Origin: Prorocentrum cordatum | Lineage: Eukaryota > Sar > Dinophyceae > Prorocentrales > Prorocentraceae | Assembly (NCBI GenBank): GCA_963575745.1 | Contig: CAUYUJ010007289.1 | Span: forward strand, 1-47,736 | Reading direction: 5' to 3' | DNA length: 47,736 nucleotides | Part shown: positions 32,601 through 43,417 of the stretch, in pieces | Numbering within the stretch: position 1 is the first letter of the stretch | Layout: each line of letters opens with the position of its first letter | The notes under the pieces: generated by a model | Seen by the model: the letters and a program-made list of their open reading frames with translations, nothing else | Databases searched by the model: none | What the model was told of the DNA's origin: nothing | Program-made: the position numbers and the translations under genes

Positions 32601-32900
32601 TTCGCACCGTGCAGACTGCGCAGGGCCTGGGTATGGATGCGGCCACCATGGTGCTCCAGAAGCCCATGAACATGGGCGCCGATGACTGGTGGCTGCACCT
32701 GTACGTCATGCTCAGACGCGTTCGCGTGGCCCACCGCGTGCTCGTCTACAACCTGCCGCCCTGGGACATCCTGCAGCGGGGCCCGCCGCAGTACGTCCGC
32801 GAAGGGGTCCAACGCTTTGAGAAAAAGATGGGGGAGAGTTTCGAAATCGCGAAGCAATGGGCGCAGGATTACGGCTGGACGTGGGGGATGGGCCCGCCGC
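29612..32900 (+). CDS. Helitron middle region and PIF1-type helicase (four frames)
   Basis: The text continues at 29614 (HECYCSHDTWTLYCKGIVAL), shifts at the TTT 30231-30233 (expected VIFRPLQPAEKG), and reaches the helicase. Motif I is LLHGEGGTGKTE (about 31290-31330). After a shift near 31451-31460 comes motif II, AVIVEEVSMV (about 31530; Glu-Glu where Asp-Glu is usual). After another at about 31668-31673 comes motif III, FLGDFYQLGPV. Later motifs are RTVQTAQGLGMDAATMVL (about 32605) and YVMLRRVRVAHRVLVY (about 32700). It would unwind DNA during rolling-circle transposition. Each break fits loss of one base, so the enzyme may be intact in the organism. If the breaks are real, the element is dead. 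Confidence 0.75.
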
Positions 32901-35810
32901 ACGGGGCGCCCAGGAGTCGAGCTCGGCGCCCGCGCCGCCGCCGGTGCCGCCGCCGTCGCCGCTGGGCCCGTCTCGTGACGCGGGGAGCTCGGCGGGCGTC
33001 TGTGAGGGGGCGGGCGACGACGACGACGACGACGGATCAGCTCCTTCGGACGGGGAGGCGGCCCCTGCGGCGTCTGTGCATACGCCTCTGCCCTCGCACG
33101 CGCTGCGCCCGGGCCAGGCTCTGACGGTGCCGCCGGCATACATTGCGCCGGACTCTGGGCCTGCGGGGCGGGGCAGGGGCCGCGGCCGCGGCGGCGACGC
33201 GACGGGGGCCGGAGATGCGGCGGCGGCATCGTCGACGGGGAGCGCTGTTTCGCGGGGGCGCGGGCGCGCGGGTGGCGGCCGCGGTGCTGGTAGGGGCGCC
33301 GTAGTGCCGAGGGATCGTGGGGGGGACATGTTTCGCACGGCGGCGACTGTTGGCGATGGTGCAGAGCCGCCAGAGCTGCTCCCGCTGGACCGGGATCTGT
33401 GCATGGCAGCCTACGGCGTGTCCCAGGAGGATGTCACCAGGGAGCTGCAGTGGCACTGCGGCCACGGCTCTGGCATGGGCATCGCAAACCTCGGCAATAC
33501 TTGCTTCGTGAGCGCAGTCGCGCAGGTGCTGCTGCGCCTGGCTCCCTTCCGTCGGCTTCTCCACGAGCACGGCCAAATTGCCCTTTGAACACAGAAACTT
33601 GCCCGGTGTGTGCGCTCGGAGCTCAGGCCGCGGCTCTCTCTGTCCAGGGCGTGGGGGTCGACGCCGTCGCGCCGCGCGCTACTGCCGCGCGCGCGGGGCT
33701 TTTCGGTCAGCGAGAATTCACAGAATTCGATCAGCAAGGGAGACCGAAGCAATGCGACGCGTCAGAGTTCTTCCTGGCCGCCCTTCGTGCTGTCACCGTG
33801 GCTGGATATCAGGTACCGACACCGCATCACGGTGCGCGCACTGCGCTCCAGCAGCACGTTTGCGGCATTGCGTTGCGGCAGCGGAGGCGATGCGACGAGT
33901 GCCGGGCAAGTTCGGACACGGGGGTGATTGATTCGCGCTTGAAGCTGGTCCCTTCCGAATTGCTCGGCCCCGACCACCGGGGGGCCTGCGATCTGGAGGA
34001 TTTGATCCGACTGGAATTGAGGCATAATGGCGGGCCAGGTCAAGGATGTCCGGCGCACGCACACCTCAGTCGTGCGCAGAGGGAGGCGGCCGGGGTCTGT
34101 CAAGGCATCAGGGTGTATACGGGCAATCGCTGGGAGCGCTCGCCGCCGGTGCTCTTCGTGACCGTGGAGCGGGTGGTCACGCGCGCTGATCGGAGCGAGT
34201 GGTACGACAGACGCCCTGTGCGCTTTCCTCAGATTCTGCGGCCTGTGAATGCCGAGTGCGAGTACGATTTCTCTGGGGTCGTTGTGCATCAGGGCGAAAG
34301 CGCGAAGAGCGGCCATTATTATGCGTGTGCAGCCGTGGGTGTGAACGAAAACGCCAAATTCGACGACGAAGCTGTTCAGCCCAGGACTTGGGCGCAGATT
34401 GCCAGAGACCACCAGGTGCACGTTGGCGCCTATGTGTTTGCGTATGTGCGCAGGGCGGGTCCGCGGGGCGGAGGCGGCAGGCGCGCGGCGGCGGGGTCTC
34501 CGGGGGGCGCCAGCGGCAGCGGTGGTGCGGGACCCTCTGGGGCGCCGCCGGCTCCGCCGACTGCGCCTCTCGGGCATGCAGGCGGGCGCGCGGCGGGGTC
34601 TGCGGGGAGCGGCGATGGCGGCGGCGGCGCTGCTTCCAGCGCCCCTGCCGCGCCGTCTGCGCCGCCGAGTGCGCCCGCCGGGCCGCAGGCGTCGGGGGGC
34701 GAGCCACCGGGCAAGCGGCGTCGGGCGGGTGGCGGGGATCCTGGCGCTGGCGACGGGGACCCTGGCGCTTCGGGGCAGCCGCAGCCGCCATCGCGCAGGG
34801 GCAAGAAGCGCGGGCTGTCGCCGCCAGCTCCGGGCCGCGCGGGCGACGAGGACGACGACGCTGGCAGGGCCGCTGGCGTTCCGTCCGCGGACCCGGTGCC
34901 TGCTGGAGTCCAGCCAGGCGCGGGGGCGTCGCTCGCGGGGGACGAATGGCGTCGCTTTACGCCAGAAAACATTGACACCGCGAAGTGCATGGCTCGTACC
35001 TGGGCGGACGGAGCTGGCGGGCAATGCCGGAGCGCGCCAAAGCAGGGATGCGGGGATCTGTGCGGGCAGCATTTCAAGCAGCAGCACAAGGACGGTTGGC
35101 ATGGGCGTGTGGACGGGCCCATCCCGGAGGGAAAGTTGAAGGTGTTCAAAGAGAAGAACGCAGGCAAGGCCCCGCGTGCGGCGCCCGCGGCTGAGGCTGG
35201 CGCGACTGGCGAGGGCGCGGGGCGGGCCGCGGTCGTCACGCGAGCAGGTGCTGGGTCTGCCAGCGGAAGCGGGCGGGGGGGGGCGGCGCGTGCAGAGGCG
35301 GCACCGGGGGGAGGGCATGCAGGCAAGGCCCCGCGCGCGGCGCCCGCGGCCGAGGCTGGCGCGAGTGGCGCGCCCGCGGGGGGGCCCGCGGAGGGGCGAT
35401 TCGCCAAGGTGCCCGCCAGCGATGGCGTCGCCGCGAGGGCGCCGACAGGGGGCGGCGACGGTGCTGGAGGGGCTGGCGCGCCCAGTGCGGCTTCGGCCCT
35501 GTCGTTGGGCGAAGAGCGCGGGGAGCGTGGCAGCCGCGCGAGCACGCGGGATATCGCTGCCGCTGCTGCGGAGGATCGCGCGCGGCAGGAGGATCCTGAT
35601 GAGAGGCGGCAGCGCCTGGCCATCGCCGAGCACAACCAGCGGCAGGACTTGATCGGCGAAGTCGTTGGAGCTTTCGTGGCGCGTCGGGAGGGCGTGCCCG
35701 TCGGAATTGGCAGGTGGTCTGAGGAGAGGCTGCGACAGACGTTGCGCCGCCTGCGCGGGGGCGGAGATGACGAGCCAACGATCGTGGCGGTGTCGGACGC
35801 GGCTCTCTGA
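32901..35810 (+). CDS. Helitron C-terminal USP-type cysteine protease and Cys/His module
   Basis: After a frame change near 32890-32925 the text passes a Pro/Ala/Gly-rich linker and reaches GIANLGNTCFVSAVAQVLLR, a textbook USP Cys box with the nucleophile Cys at 33502. A break at AAA 33575-33577 follows. Next are QCDASEFFLAAL (about 33757; canonical QQDAHEF), a CDEC pair (about 33895) and LFVTVERVV. The His box is GESAKSGHYYACA with His at 34314, followed by KFDDEAVQP. After a low-complexity stretch comes a compact module (34985-35130) with CMARTWADG, GGQCRSAPKQGCGDLCGQHF and HGRVDGPIPEGKL, likely metal-binding and seen in other dinoflagellate proteins. The C-terminus is helical and basic (EERLRQTLRRLRG). 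Catalytic Cys, His and Asp are present. Deubiquitination of host or transposon proteins is inference. Confidence 0.75.
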
Positions 35811-35939
35811 GAGCTGCGCCTCGTGTGCAGCGGCGCTCGCCGGCCCTGGGTGTGCCGTTGACAGAGCTCTGCCGTTCGAGCGCACCGGGCGCTTGGGCTG
35901 CCACTGGAGGTTGGCACGGGCGCCCTGTAGGCGCGTCCG

Positions 35940-37858
35940 TCTTGCATGTGTGTTCTTGTGTGCCTGTGTGCATGAGGATGTTTTGTCAGTGCGTGAGTGT
36001 GTGTGCGCTGGCGTGTGTTTGTGTTTGCCTGTGTGTCCGCTGGCGTGTGTGTGTGAGTGTGTGTGTGGGTGTCTTTGTGTCTGTGTGTTTGTGGCTCTGT
36101 TTGTGTGTCTGTCTGTGTGTCTGTCTGTGTGTCCGTGGGTATGTGTGTGTGTGTTTGTCTGTGTGTCTGTATGCATCTCTGTTTGTATTTCTTTTTGTGC
36201 GCGTGTCTGTTCGTGTGTGTGTGTGTGTGTGTAAGAGTGGGCGCGTGTGGATGTGAGTGTGATCAAGCGTGTGTGTGTATCTGTGTGTGTGTGTCAGTGT
36301 GTTTGTGTGTGTCTGGTGTGTTTGCGTGTTTGTGTGTGTGTGTGTGTCCGCGGTGTGTGTGTGTGTGTGTGTGATATGTGTTGTGTGTTTGTGTTTGCGC
36401 GTTTGCGCGTGGGTGTCGACCTTTGCGTGTGGGTGTGTGTGTGTGTGTGCGTGTGTGTGGAGCATGCTTGCGTACGTGCGCGACACTGCGCGCTCCCTGA
36501 GGAAAAGTGCGTGTGTGCCCGTGTGCGTGCGTGTGTGTGTGTGTGTGGGCGCATGGCGCTGGCACCCCCGCCCCTACCTGCCCCCCCCTCTCCCCCTCCA
36601 CCCCTCTCCCCGGCGCTCCGCGAGGGCGGAGTGGCTGGAGTGGAGGGAGGGCCGGCCCCAAAATGGGGCGGTGCCTCCCCCCTCCGGAGCGCCGGCGGGG
36701 AGGGCGGGGGCGCGTGGGGGGGGCTTGGGGGCGCGGTGGAAGAGTGCGCTGACCAGTCGGGGAATGAGTCTGTCACCACGTTGTCGTCTGTGCGTGGATA
36801 TCCGTGGGTGTTCGCCATTGCGTCTGTGTGTGCGCTTGTGCGTGTGTGTGTATGTGTGTGTGTGGGGGTGGGTGGGTGGGTGGGTGGGGGGGGGGCGCGT
36901 GTGTCTCGTATGTGTGTGTGTGCCCCTGCGTGTGTCTGGGTGCACATGCGCGTGTGTGTGTGTGAGTGTGTGTGCGTTTGCGTGTGGACGTGTGTGCGCT
37001 CGTGTGTGTATGTGTGTATGTGTGCGTGTGTGTGGAGCATGCTGGCGTACGTGCGTGCTCTTGTGTATGTATGGATTTGAGTTTGTCCGTGTGTGTACGC
37101 GTGTGCGTGCTTATGCGCGTGTGCTTGCGTGTGTGATTGGTTATTTGCTATCCTGCGCCTGTGTTCGTCTGCGCATGCGCCGCCGTCCGCGCGCCCCCTC
37201 CTCCCCCCTCGTCCCCCTCGGGCGCTCCGCGAGGGCGGAGTGGTTGGAGTGGAGGAAGGGCGGGCCACAGCATGGGGCGGTGCCTCCCCCCTCTGGAGCG
37301 CCGGCGGGGAGGGCGGGGGCGCTCCGTGCCCCCCGTGTGTGTATGTACTCTTGTGATCCGCGTGCGTGTGCGTGTCCGTGTGTGTGTGTGATATGTTGTG
37401 TGTTTGTGTGTGCGCGTTTGCGCGTGTGTTTTGACCTTTGCGTGTGGATGTGTGTCTGTGTGCGTGTGTGTGTATTTGTGCGTGTGTGTGTGGAGCATGC
37501 TGGCGTATGTGTGTTCTTGTGTATGTATGTGTGTTTGTGTGTTCGCGTTTGCGCGTGTGTGTGGACGTTCGCGTGTGGATGTGCGTGTGCGTGTGTGTGT
37601 ATGTGTGTGTGTATGTGCGCATGTGTGTGGAACATGCTGGCGTACGTGTGTACTCTTGTGTATTAGTCTGTGTGTCTCCGTGTGTGCGTGCCTATGTGCG
37701 TGTGCTTGCTTGTGTGACTGCCTGTTTGCTATCCTGCGTCTGTGTTCGTCTGCGCATGTGCGTGTGCGCGTGCGCGCGCGGTGTGGTGCCGCCGTCCGCG
37801 CGCCCCCCCTCCCCCCTCCCCCCTCCCCCCCCCGGCGCTCCGCGAGGGCGGAGTGGTT
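35940..37858. repeat. Higher-order tandem repeat, about 610 bp, GT-rich plus GC-rich core
   Basis: Each unit has (a) a GC core GGCGCTCCGCGAGGGCGGAG, GGGGCGGTGCCTCCCCCCTC, GGAGCGCCGGCGGGGAGGG and (b) a long GTGTGT tract with fixed words such as GCGCGTTTGCGCGTG, ACCTTTGCGTGTGG, GGAGCATGCTGGCGTA and TTTGCTATCCTGCG. Cores start at 36612, 37231 and 37834 (spacings 619 and 603). The third core is split by the LINE and resumes at 43905. Val/Cys or His/Thr-rich open frames across it are artefacts. Confidence 0.85.
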
Positions 37859-37871
37859 GGAGCGGAGGGAG
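37859..37871. repeat. Target-site duplication, left copy
   Basis: GGAGCGGAGGGAG, identical to 43905-43917. It lies within the GC core of the 610-bp repeat. Confidence 0.85.
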
Positions 37872-38329
37872 AGAGCTTCCCTCTCCGGCTACTGAACAGG
37901 CATATCTGTCTACCGTACCTCAGGGGTAGATCTGGGCGATCTGGAGTAGTGGCCTTCACGGGCCGCGAAACAGTGACGACCCTGTGATCCTGAGGATTAT
38001 CGTGTCATTGTACGAATTTGATCATTGGGTATTGATTCAAGACGTCGTACGATTCCCCGTCAGGGTATCGAAATCTCCTTTGCCAGATCAATTTATCGCG
38101 GTGGCAGGAGACCACTACCCAGTGGTACCGTCGACAAACAGATCTTGATGTCTTATCGCCTGATTTCCCAGATATCTCCAGACAGAACACGGGAGTTGAC
38201 TTTCCAGACGAGTTTGGACAGTCAAGAGGCAAGGCATTTCAGGAAAGATATCGGAGGAAAAGAGAGGAACTTCAGAGAAGGCAAGAGGACAGAGACTGGC
38301 TTCAACATTACGGTTTCAATACAGACAGT
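37872..38329 (+). other. 5' untranslated region of the LINE
   Basis: 458 bp between the left target-site duplication and the ORF1 start. It differs sharply in composition from the GT-rich flank and begins GAGAGCTTCCCTCTCCGGCT. Stops occur in all frames. An internal promoter is expected for a LINE but is not recognisable here. Confidence 0.55.
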
Positions 38330-39460
38330 ATGGCGGCCGTTGCAAATGGTGCCATGGAAGTAGAGCAGAGGGAGGAGTTCGAGCAGAATAAACGTCGACG
38401 TGAGGTGGAAGTAGAAGCTCAACGTAAAGCATTATTAGCTCAGGAAACGGATCCCTTTAAGAAGATGATGATGCAGCATGTTTGGAAAAGTGAGGACCAA
38501 GCTGAAAATTTACTCGGAGTGGTTAAAGAATCAAAAGAGAATATCGAGCGCGTGGACAAGACACTCAAAGAACATGGGGCCAGAATGGATCGAGCTGATG
38601 CTCGGGCGAGTTTGCTGGAACAACAAGTCAAACGTTTGGTGCAAGATCGTTCGATGGGAACCATTTCCACTGCAGGGGGTTCTGACAGTGGAGGCAAGGG
38701 GGGTCGTGATGAGGGACCGTCGTTTTCATACCGATCGAACAACATCAGCTCTCCCGCCCTTTTTGTGCCTCAGTGGGTGGAGCTCAAAGGATGGGTTACC
38801 GATTGGAATAACCAGATGATGCGAGGTCAACAAATGATCACTTGGGCAGATGGGCTTGAATTGATTCGTAACGTGATTAGTACTCTACCACAGGAGGATC
38901 AGGATAAATTTGACTCTGAGAAGACCGACAGGCTCAATTCAGGACGTTACATGTACGGTTCAGTGAAGATTGGATTCAAAGATGGCACGCCGAAGGAGAC
39001 TCTTTGGCGGGTAAAGAAGTGGATGGATAACATTGTGAAACCAGCTGAGACACGCCCACAGCCTCCGCCTGGTCTGAACTACCCGACGCTGGACACGATT
39101 ATCCACGGTCTATCGACAACGATTGATGCAAGTAAGATTCGATGCTTGGTTGAATGTCCCCCATGGAAACGTGATCATGTGAAAGCTGTGGCACGATTTT
39201 GCGGATGTTGGCGCTCGAAGACAGCAGCACTGGTGGACATCCCTGTCAAGGGAGAGGTTGGGCCGCCACGCTCACAGATCTGGACGGTGGGCAATCTTAC
39301 GGGACCTGAGCCCTTCAGGCCGATATGCTTTGCGACCTTCACGACGGCCACAGGTGCATGGACAATCCATCAGGATGCGTGGGCAGCCATCGTGGCAAAG
39401 TATCCTGGGCTTTCGCTTCCGTCAGCAGAGTTGCTGGAGGAGGTCAACCGTCGGTTTTGA
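38330..39460 (+). CDS. LINE ORF1 protein (coiled coil, nucleic-acid binding candidate)
   Basis: 376 residues from ATG 38330 to TGA 39458-39460. Residues 1-110 are charged and heptad-like (EFEQNKRRREVEVEAQRKAL, VKESKENIERVDKTLKEHG, ARASLLEQQVKRLVQ), consistent with the trimeric coiled coil of LINE ORF1 proteins. The rest has an aromatic-rich globular region (PALFVPQWVELKGWVTDWNN, RYMYGSVKIGFKDGTPKETL, WTIHQDAWAAIVAKYPGLSL). The usual role is to bind element RNA. The start is the first ATG in frame, and a second possible start at 38356 would remove 9 residues. The stop is in the same frame as ORF2, so the two are separated only by TGA. Confidence 0.7.
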   Translation: MAAVANGAMEVEQREEFEQNKRRREVEVEAQRKALLAQETDPFKKMMMQHVWKSEDQAENLLGVVKESKENIERVDKTLKEHGARMDRADARASLLEQQVKRLVQDRSMGTISTAGGSDSGGKGGRDEGPSFSYRSNNISSPALFVPQWVELKGWVTDWNNQMMRGQQMITWADGLELIRNVISTLPQEDQDKFDSEKTDRLNSGRYMYGSVKIGFKDGTPKETLWRVKKWMDNIVKPAETRPQPPPGLNYPTLDTIIHGLSTTIDASKIRCLVECPPWKRDHVKAVARFCGCWRSKTAALVDIPVKGEVGPPRSQIWTVGNLTGPEPFRPICFATFTTATGAWTIHQDAWAAIVAKYPGLSLPSAELLEEVNRRF

Positions 39461-42400
39461 CACACAAGACGTCTGATCACAGACGTCAGACTTTCCACCT
39501 GGAATGTGAATAAAGCAGGGGAGAAAGGCTTCCGTTCGGCAGAGTTGATTCCTCACCTTCGAGGGGGAGGTGGGTTGTATGCAGTGCAGGAGGCTCAATA
39601 CCTTAATTGCAAGGAATTCGAGAAGATGGGGTTTCGAATTAAATGGAGCAGTTGCAAACGAGTAGGATTGGTCTACGATTAGTCGTGGAGCGAGATTACC
39701 AGATGCTTCTTTACGTGTTTTGAACGGTTTGTCATCGGAGTATTCGGGCCAGAGGCGCCCTTAGTTGTCGTCAGTTGTTACATTCCTGATCCGCACCAGT
39801 CTGGAGCGGATGATGCAGCCGAAGAGTTGTACGAACAAGTGGGTCGTGCACGCAGCGTGCTCACCGCACGATACCCCAAGGCCAGCTTTGTATGTTTGCT
39901 TGATGCCAATGTTGAGCTTCCTGCAGGGCGCTTGCTTACTTGTGGAGGGGAGGAGTATATTGCTACAGGAGAGGAGGGCACTTGCAAGAGGAGGAAATGG
40001 GAGAGGGAGAGAGGCGAAGGAGGATCACAACAGGAGGTGAAGGAGCGTCGGAAGAAGCTCACGAGTTTGCTCTTAGATTTTATGGCCGACCACGGGTTGG
40101 AGGCGGCCAACACTTTTGCTACTAGGCAGCCCACGTGGGAGTCTTGGGGAGAGAACAGGTTCGTGACGCAGAAGAGGGTCCTAGACTATCTGTTGGTACC
40201 TTATCATTGGAATATCTCCAAGGTTGGGGCTCAGTGGTTCTATGAAAACGGTGGTAAGTTACAGAGCAGCCGTCTTTCTGATCATGCCATGGTTTCAGGG
40301 GCCTTTTCGGATCCAGGGCGTACGATTATCAGACGACGGGCACTTTGGGAATCAAAATCACAGGTGCAAAAATCGTTGAGGGGATATAGATGCACCACGT
40401 GGGCCGACGAGTTTGAAGCTGGTCGACGGGCGGACTTGTGCTGCGGAGGTGCCAGCTTTGGGTATCCAGAGCGTCCTTCGGTTTACCTCGATCCGACCAA
40501 GATGTCCAGTGATCTTCTCTTGTGCTACGTGAATGATGCTGTGGATTACTCCACGGCCCAGGCTGGCTCAGGACACGTTTCACGCCCGGTGTCGATGACG
40601 ATTCTCGAGGAAGCAGTTCGTCAGTGTGACCCTCGCAACACGGCAGAGCTGAAAATGAAAAGGGCTGCCCTGAATCAGGAGCGTCGAGGATATCGAGCTA
40701 AACGACTTGAGCAAAGATGTCCGCCGTCTCGGAAAGAGCTCAGGGGCCAGATCGAGTTTTTGATGGTGGGTGAGAGAGAGACGGAGGACAAGGAGGAGGT
40801 GGAGGACTTACTTGGGGAAGAAGTTCGTCGTGGGGTGTCGTCGGAGGAGGTTCGAGGCAACACGAATCGCATGATGGAGGAGATCAGGAGGAAGGCGGAG
40901 AAGGAGCTGGAGGACAACTCGATCGAGGGTGTCTCGATGTCGCTTCTACTTCGAGCGAGATCACGACTCAAGACATTGAGGGCAGCAGGACCTGATCGTA
41001 TTCCAGTGGAGATAGTGAAGGGCCTCCCGCGGAGTACACTTCGTGCCATTAGACAGATTTTCGACATGATCGTTAGGCTCAAGGTACCCTACCCCTCGGC
41101 TTGGAGAGAGATCCTGATTAGTTACATGCCCAAACTACCCAAAATCAGAGATCTTAAAGATGGACGATTGTTGTGCATGCAAAATGTGTTGAGTAAATGG
41201 TTCAGTTCAGTTGTTGTACTTCTAGTTGAATGTCGTGTTGAGCAGAATAAGGTCTTCCATGGGATTGGATTGTACGGATTTCAAGCAGGACGACGGCCAC
41301 ATGAAATCACTAGTAGTTTGAAACGTATCGGGCAGCACGCCGCGGTCTGGGGTAGGAGCGAAGCTGCGCATCTTGTCCAGGCCGACGTACATGCATGTTT
41401 CGACCATTGTACGATGGCCAACGTTCAGAAGGGCTTAGACTATGCGGGTATCCCCTTCTACCTCCAGTTCGCGTTCCTCAATCCTCTCTGTGAGTGTGTC
41501 GGGACCGTGGGCTTCGAAGGGATGAAGATCGAAGGGGTGAGGTGGGATAAATGTATTAGGACGGGGGGGCCTGAGGGCCCTCTTGCTTACAACCTCATCG
41601 TGGCTGCCATGTGGGGAGGGGTCATACGTGAATGGGATCGGCTGCAGCTTGGGTATCGACTCGAGGTAGTGACATCATCGGCTAGGCATGAGAGTTATGT
41701 TTCCCATTTTTTCTGGGCGGACAATTGTTGCATTCTGGCTCGGGATAAGCTTCAACTCACAAGAATGATTCACGATTTAACCCTACATCTACATGCATTC
41801 GGGATGCGATGGAAGGATTCATCGCTGGAATATCAGGTATTTGGCGTGCCCGAGCCTGACACGGACAGTGAGGGGATCATTATACGTGAAGCTGATCTTG
41901 TGGTGTCCTTGGGCCCTGGCTCGGAGAACATGTACAGGTTCCGGAGAGTTCTGGACATGCATATTCTTGGATCGCTGCTATCGGTAGATATTTGTACGAG
42001 CTCCCACACAGACTTAGATCATCGAATAGATTTGGGAAAGAAAGCGTTCTGGAGTCATGCGAAATACTTTCGTTCCACTGCTGTGCCACTCTCGAAGAAA
42101 TTCCAGCGCTGGGAACAACGGGTGATTAGCATTGTTACATACACATGGGAAGGATGTACAGCAGATACGGCCGCCATTCAGGCCTTACATTCCTTTGAAG
42201 GCAAATGCCTCGCTGTGATGGTGCCCTGTGCTCGACTTGACGGAGAGACGTTCGCAGAATGGAACGGGAGAAGATATCGCAGGGCACGAGAAAAGTATGC
42301 CATGGCAGGATATATGAGTATAGTACAGCGGTTCATGAGATCCCATTGGCTTTGGGCATTAGACATATCACAGTTTCTGGGGCGACTGAGGCATGACAGA

Positions 42401-43417
42401 GCTGCCCTGGAAGGCAGTGCGGTGAGAGCGTGGAGGGATTCTCGTATGTGTGCGGCTGCCTTTGGGAACGTCTGGGATAGACTACGTGCGGATGAGAGCG
42501 AGGCTATGAGATGCTTTGGTAAGAGGAGGCAGGCGTCAGAACTTAAGCGACACCGAAATGGAGGGAATCAGGGAGTAGGCGCACGGCCGTGGGATCATGG
42601 GCTGCATACTTTTGCTGGTGATTATTGGTCTGATGTCTTTACTGGTAGCTATGAGCACTTTATTGATTATGCCAAACATATGTGTACACACAATATGCTA
42701 GAGTGTTTTCACAAACGATGTAAAGGAGTTGTGGCTGCTAATGTACCTGTTTATTTGCAACAAGGGGATGATGAGGAGGGAGTTCGCATGACCATTGAGC
42801 GGGAGGAGACTAAGGAGGACCGAGAAAGACTTACTAAAAGACTCGCATTGCACAACATGAGGGAGGTTAGGTGGGACTTGGAGGCGGGAGGAATACCACT
42901 GAGCATCCAGGGAGACTCATTACTCATTGTGAATTGGTTAAACGGTAAGTGGAAAGTGGAGACGAGAGAATATCAACGACGGGTTGACTATATAGTGAAT
43001 GTACTTGACGGCATGGGTTCGAGCTTAGGTGTGGGGCCTGCTGAAAGGGGTCGCGACTTATGGGCGCACAGTTTTCGGGAATGGAACGAGAGAGCGGACG
43101 CCTTGACACACTTAGCTAGAAATGGGGGTGCTTATGACTCTTGGACCTATCTGGACACTTGGGAAAAGTTACTTTATTCACCCGTTCTGCTCCGAGGGGG
43201 CTTCGACGGAGGAGTTGATCGTAGGGGTACGGGCTGTGGTTGTTGGCTCGAGGTTGGACTGAAATCCAGATATAGCGAGCTGTTCACTTACAAAGAAGTG
43301 TTCTCAGCTGCCTGGATATTGCAACCAGGAGCGACGGTTACGGACGCCGAACTTTCTGCTGCGGAACGCCTCGTTGGGGCGCTCCCACAAGCCGTACGGT
43401 CACTATGGTGTGATTAG
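39461..43417 (+). CDS. LINE ORF2: endonuclease, reverse transcriptase, RNase H
   Basis: Open in one frame from just after the ORF1 stop to TAG 43415, except for TAG at 39680-39682. The endonuclease region shows LSTWNVNK (39491), YAVQEAQ, FVCLLDANVELP (about 39893), RVLDYLLVPYHW and LSDHAMVSG (about 40275), covering the catalytic Asn, Glu, Asp and His. RT motifs are RAAGPDRIPVEIVKG (40980), YGFQAGRRPHE (41275), VQADVHACFDH (41377), RTGGPEGPLAYN (41558) and FFWADNCCIL (41708), with ADN instead of ADD. The C-terminal region has IQGDSLLIVNWLNGKWK (42905) and FREWNERADALTHLARN (43073), the second half of an RNase H fold. It would make target-primed cDNA. The TAG at 39680 lies inside the endonuclease, between its Glu and Asp motifs, so the copy is either disabled or uses readthrough. 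There is no ATG between the ORF1 stop and 39491. Confidence 0.85.

Larger units (their letters stand above)
26091..35810 (+). mobile_element. Helitron with Rep, PIF1 helicase and USP protease
   Basis: A single ordered protein text covers about 9.7 kb on the + strand in seven or eight frame segments: coiled coil, Rep (HUH and paired Tyr), linker, SF1B/PIF1 helicase, low-complexity linker, ubiquitin-specific-protease-like domain, Cys/His module. Rep plus PIF1 on one ORF defines autonomous Helitrons, which replicate as rolling circles. I could not identify the TC 5' end or the hairpin-CTRR 3' end. The GT-rich repeat begins 130 bp after the stop. Confidence 0.8.

Noticed and set aside
31412-33229. 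605-codon minus-strand open frame opposite the helicase
   Set aside because: GC-rich antisense shadow. Plus-strand helicase motifs are clear.
35811-35945. Helitron 3' terminus (hairpin followed by CTRR)
   Set aside because: Short GC-rich inverted pieces exist, but none is clearly placed before a CTRR, so no end was called.
35986-37666. Long Cys/Val-rich (+) and His/Thr-rich (-) open frames
   Set aside because: Pure consequence of GT/CA microsatellites. No normal composition, start context or splice support.
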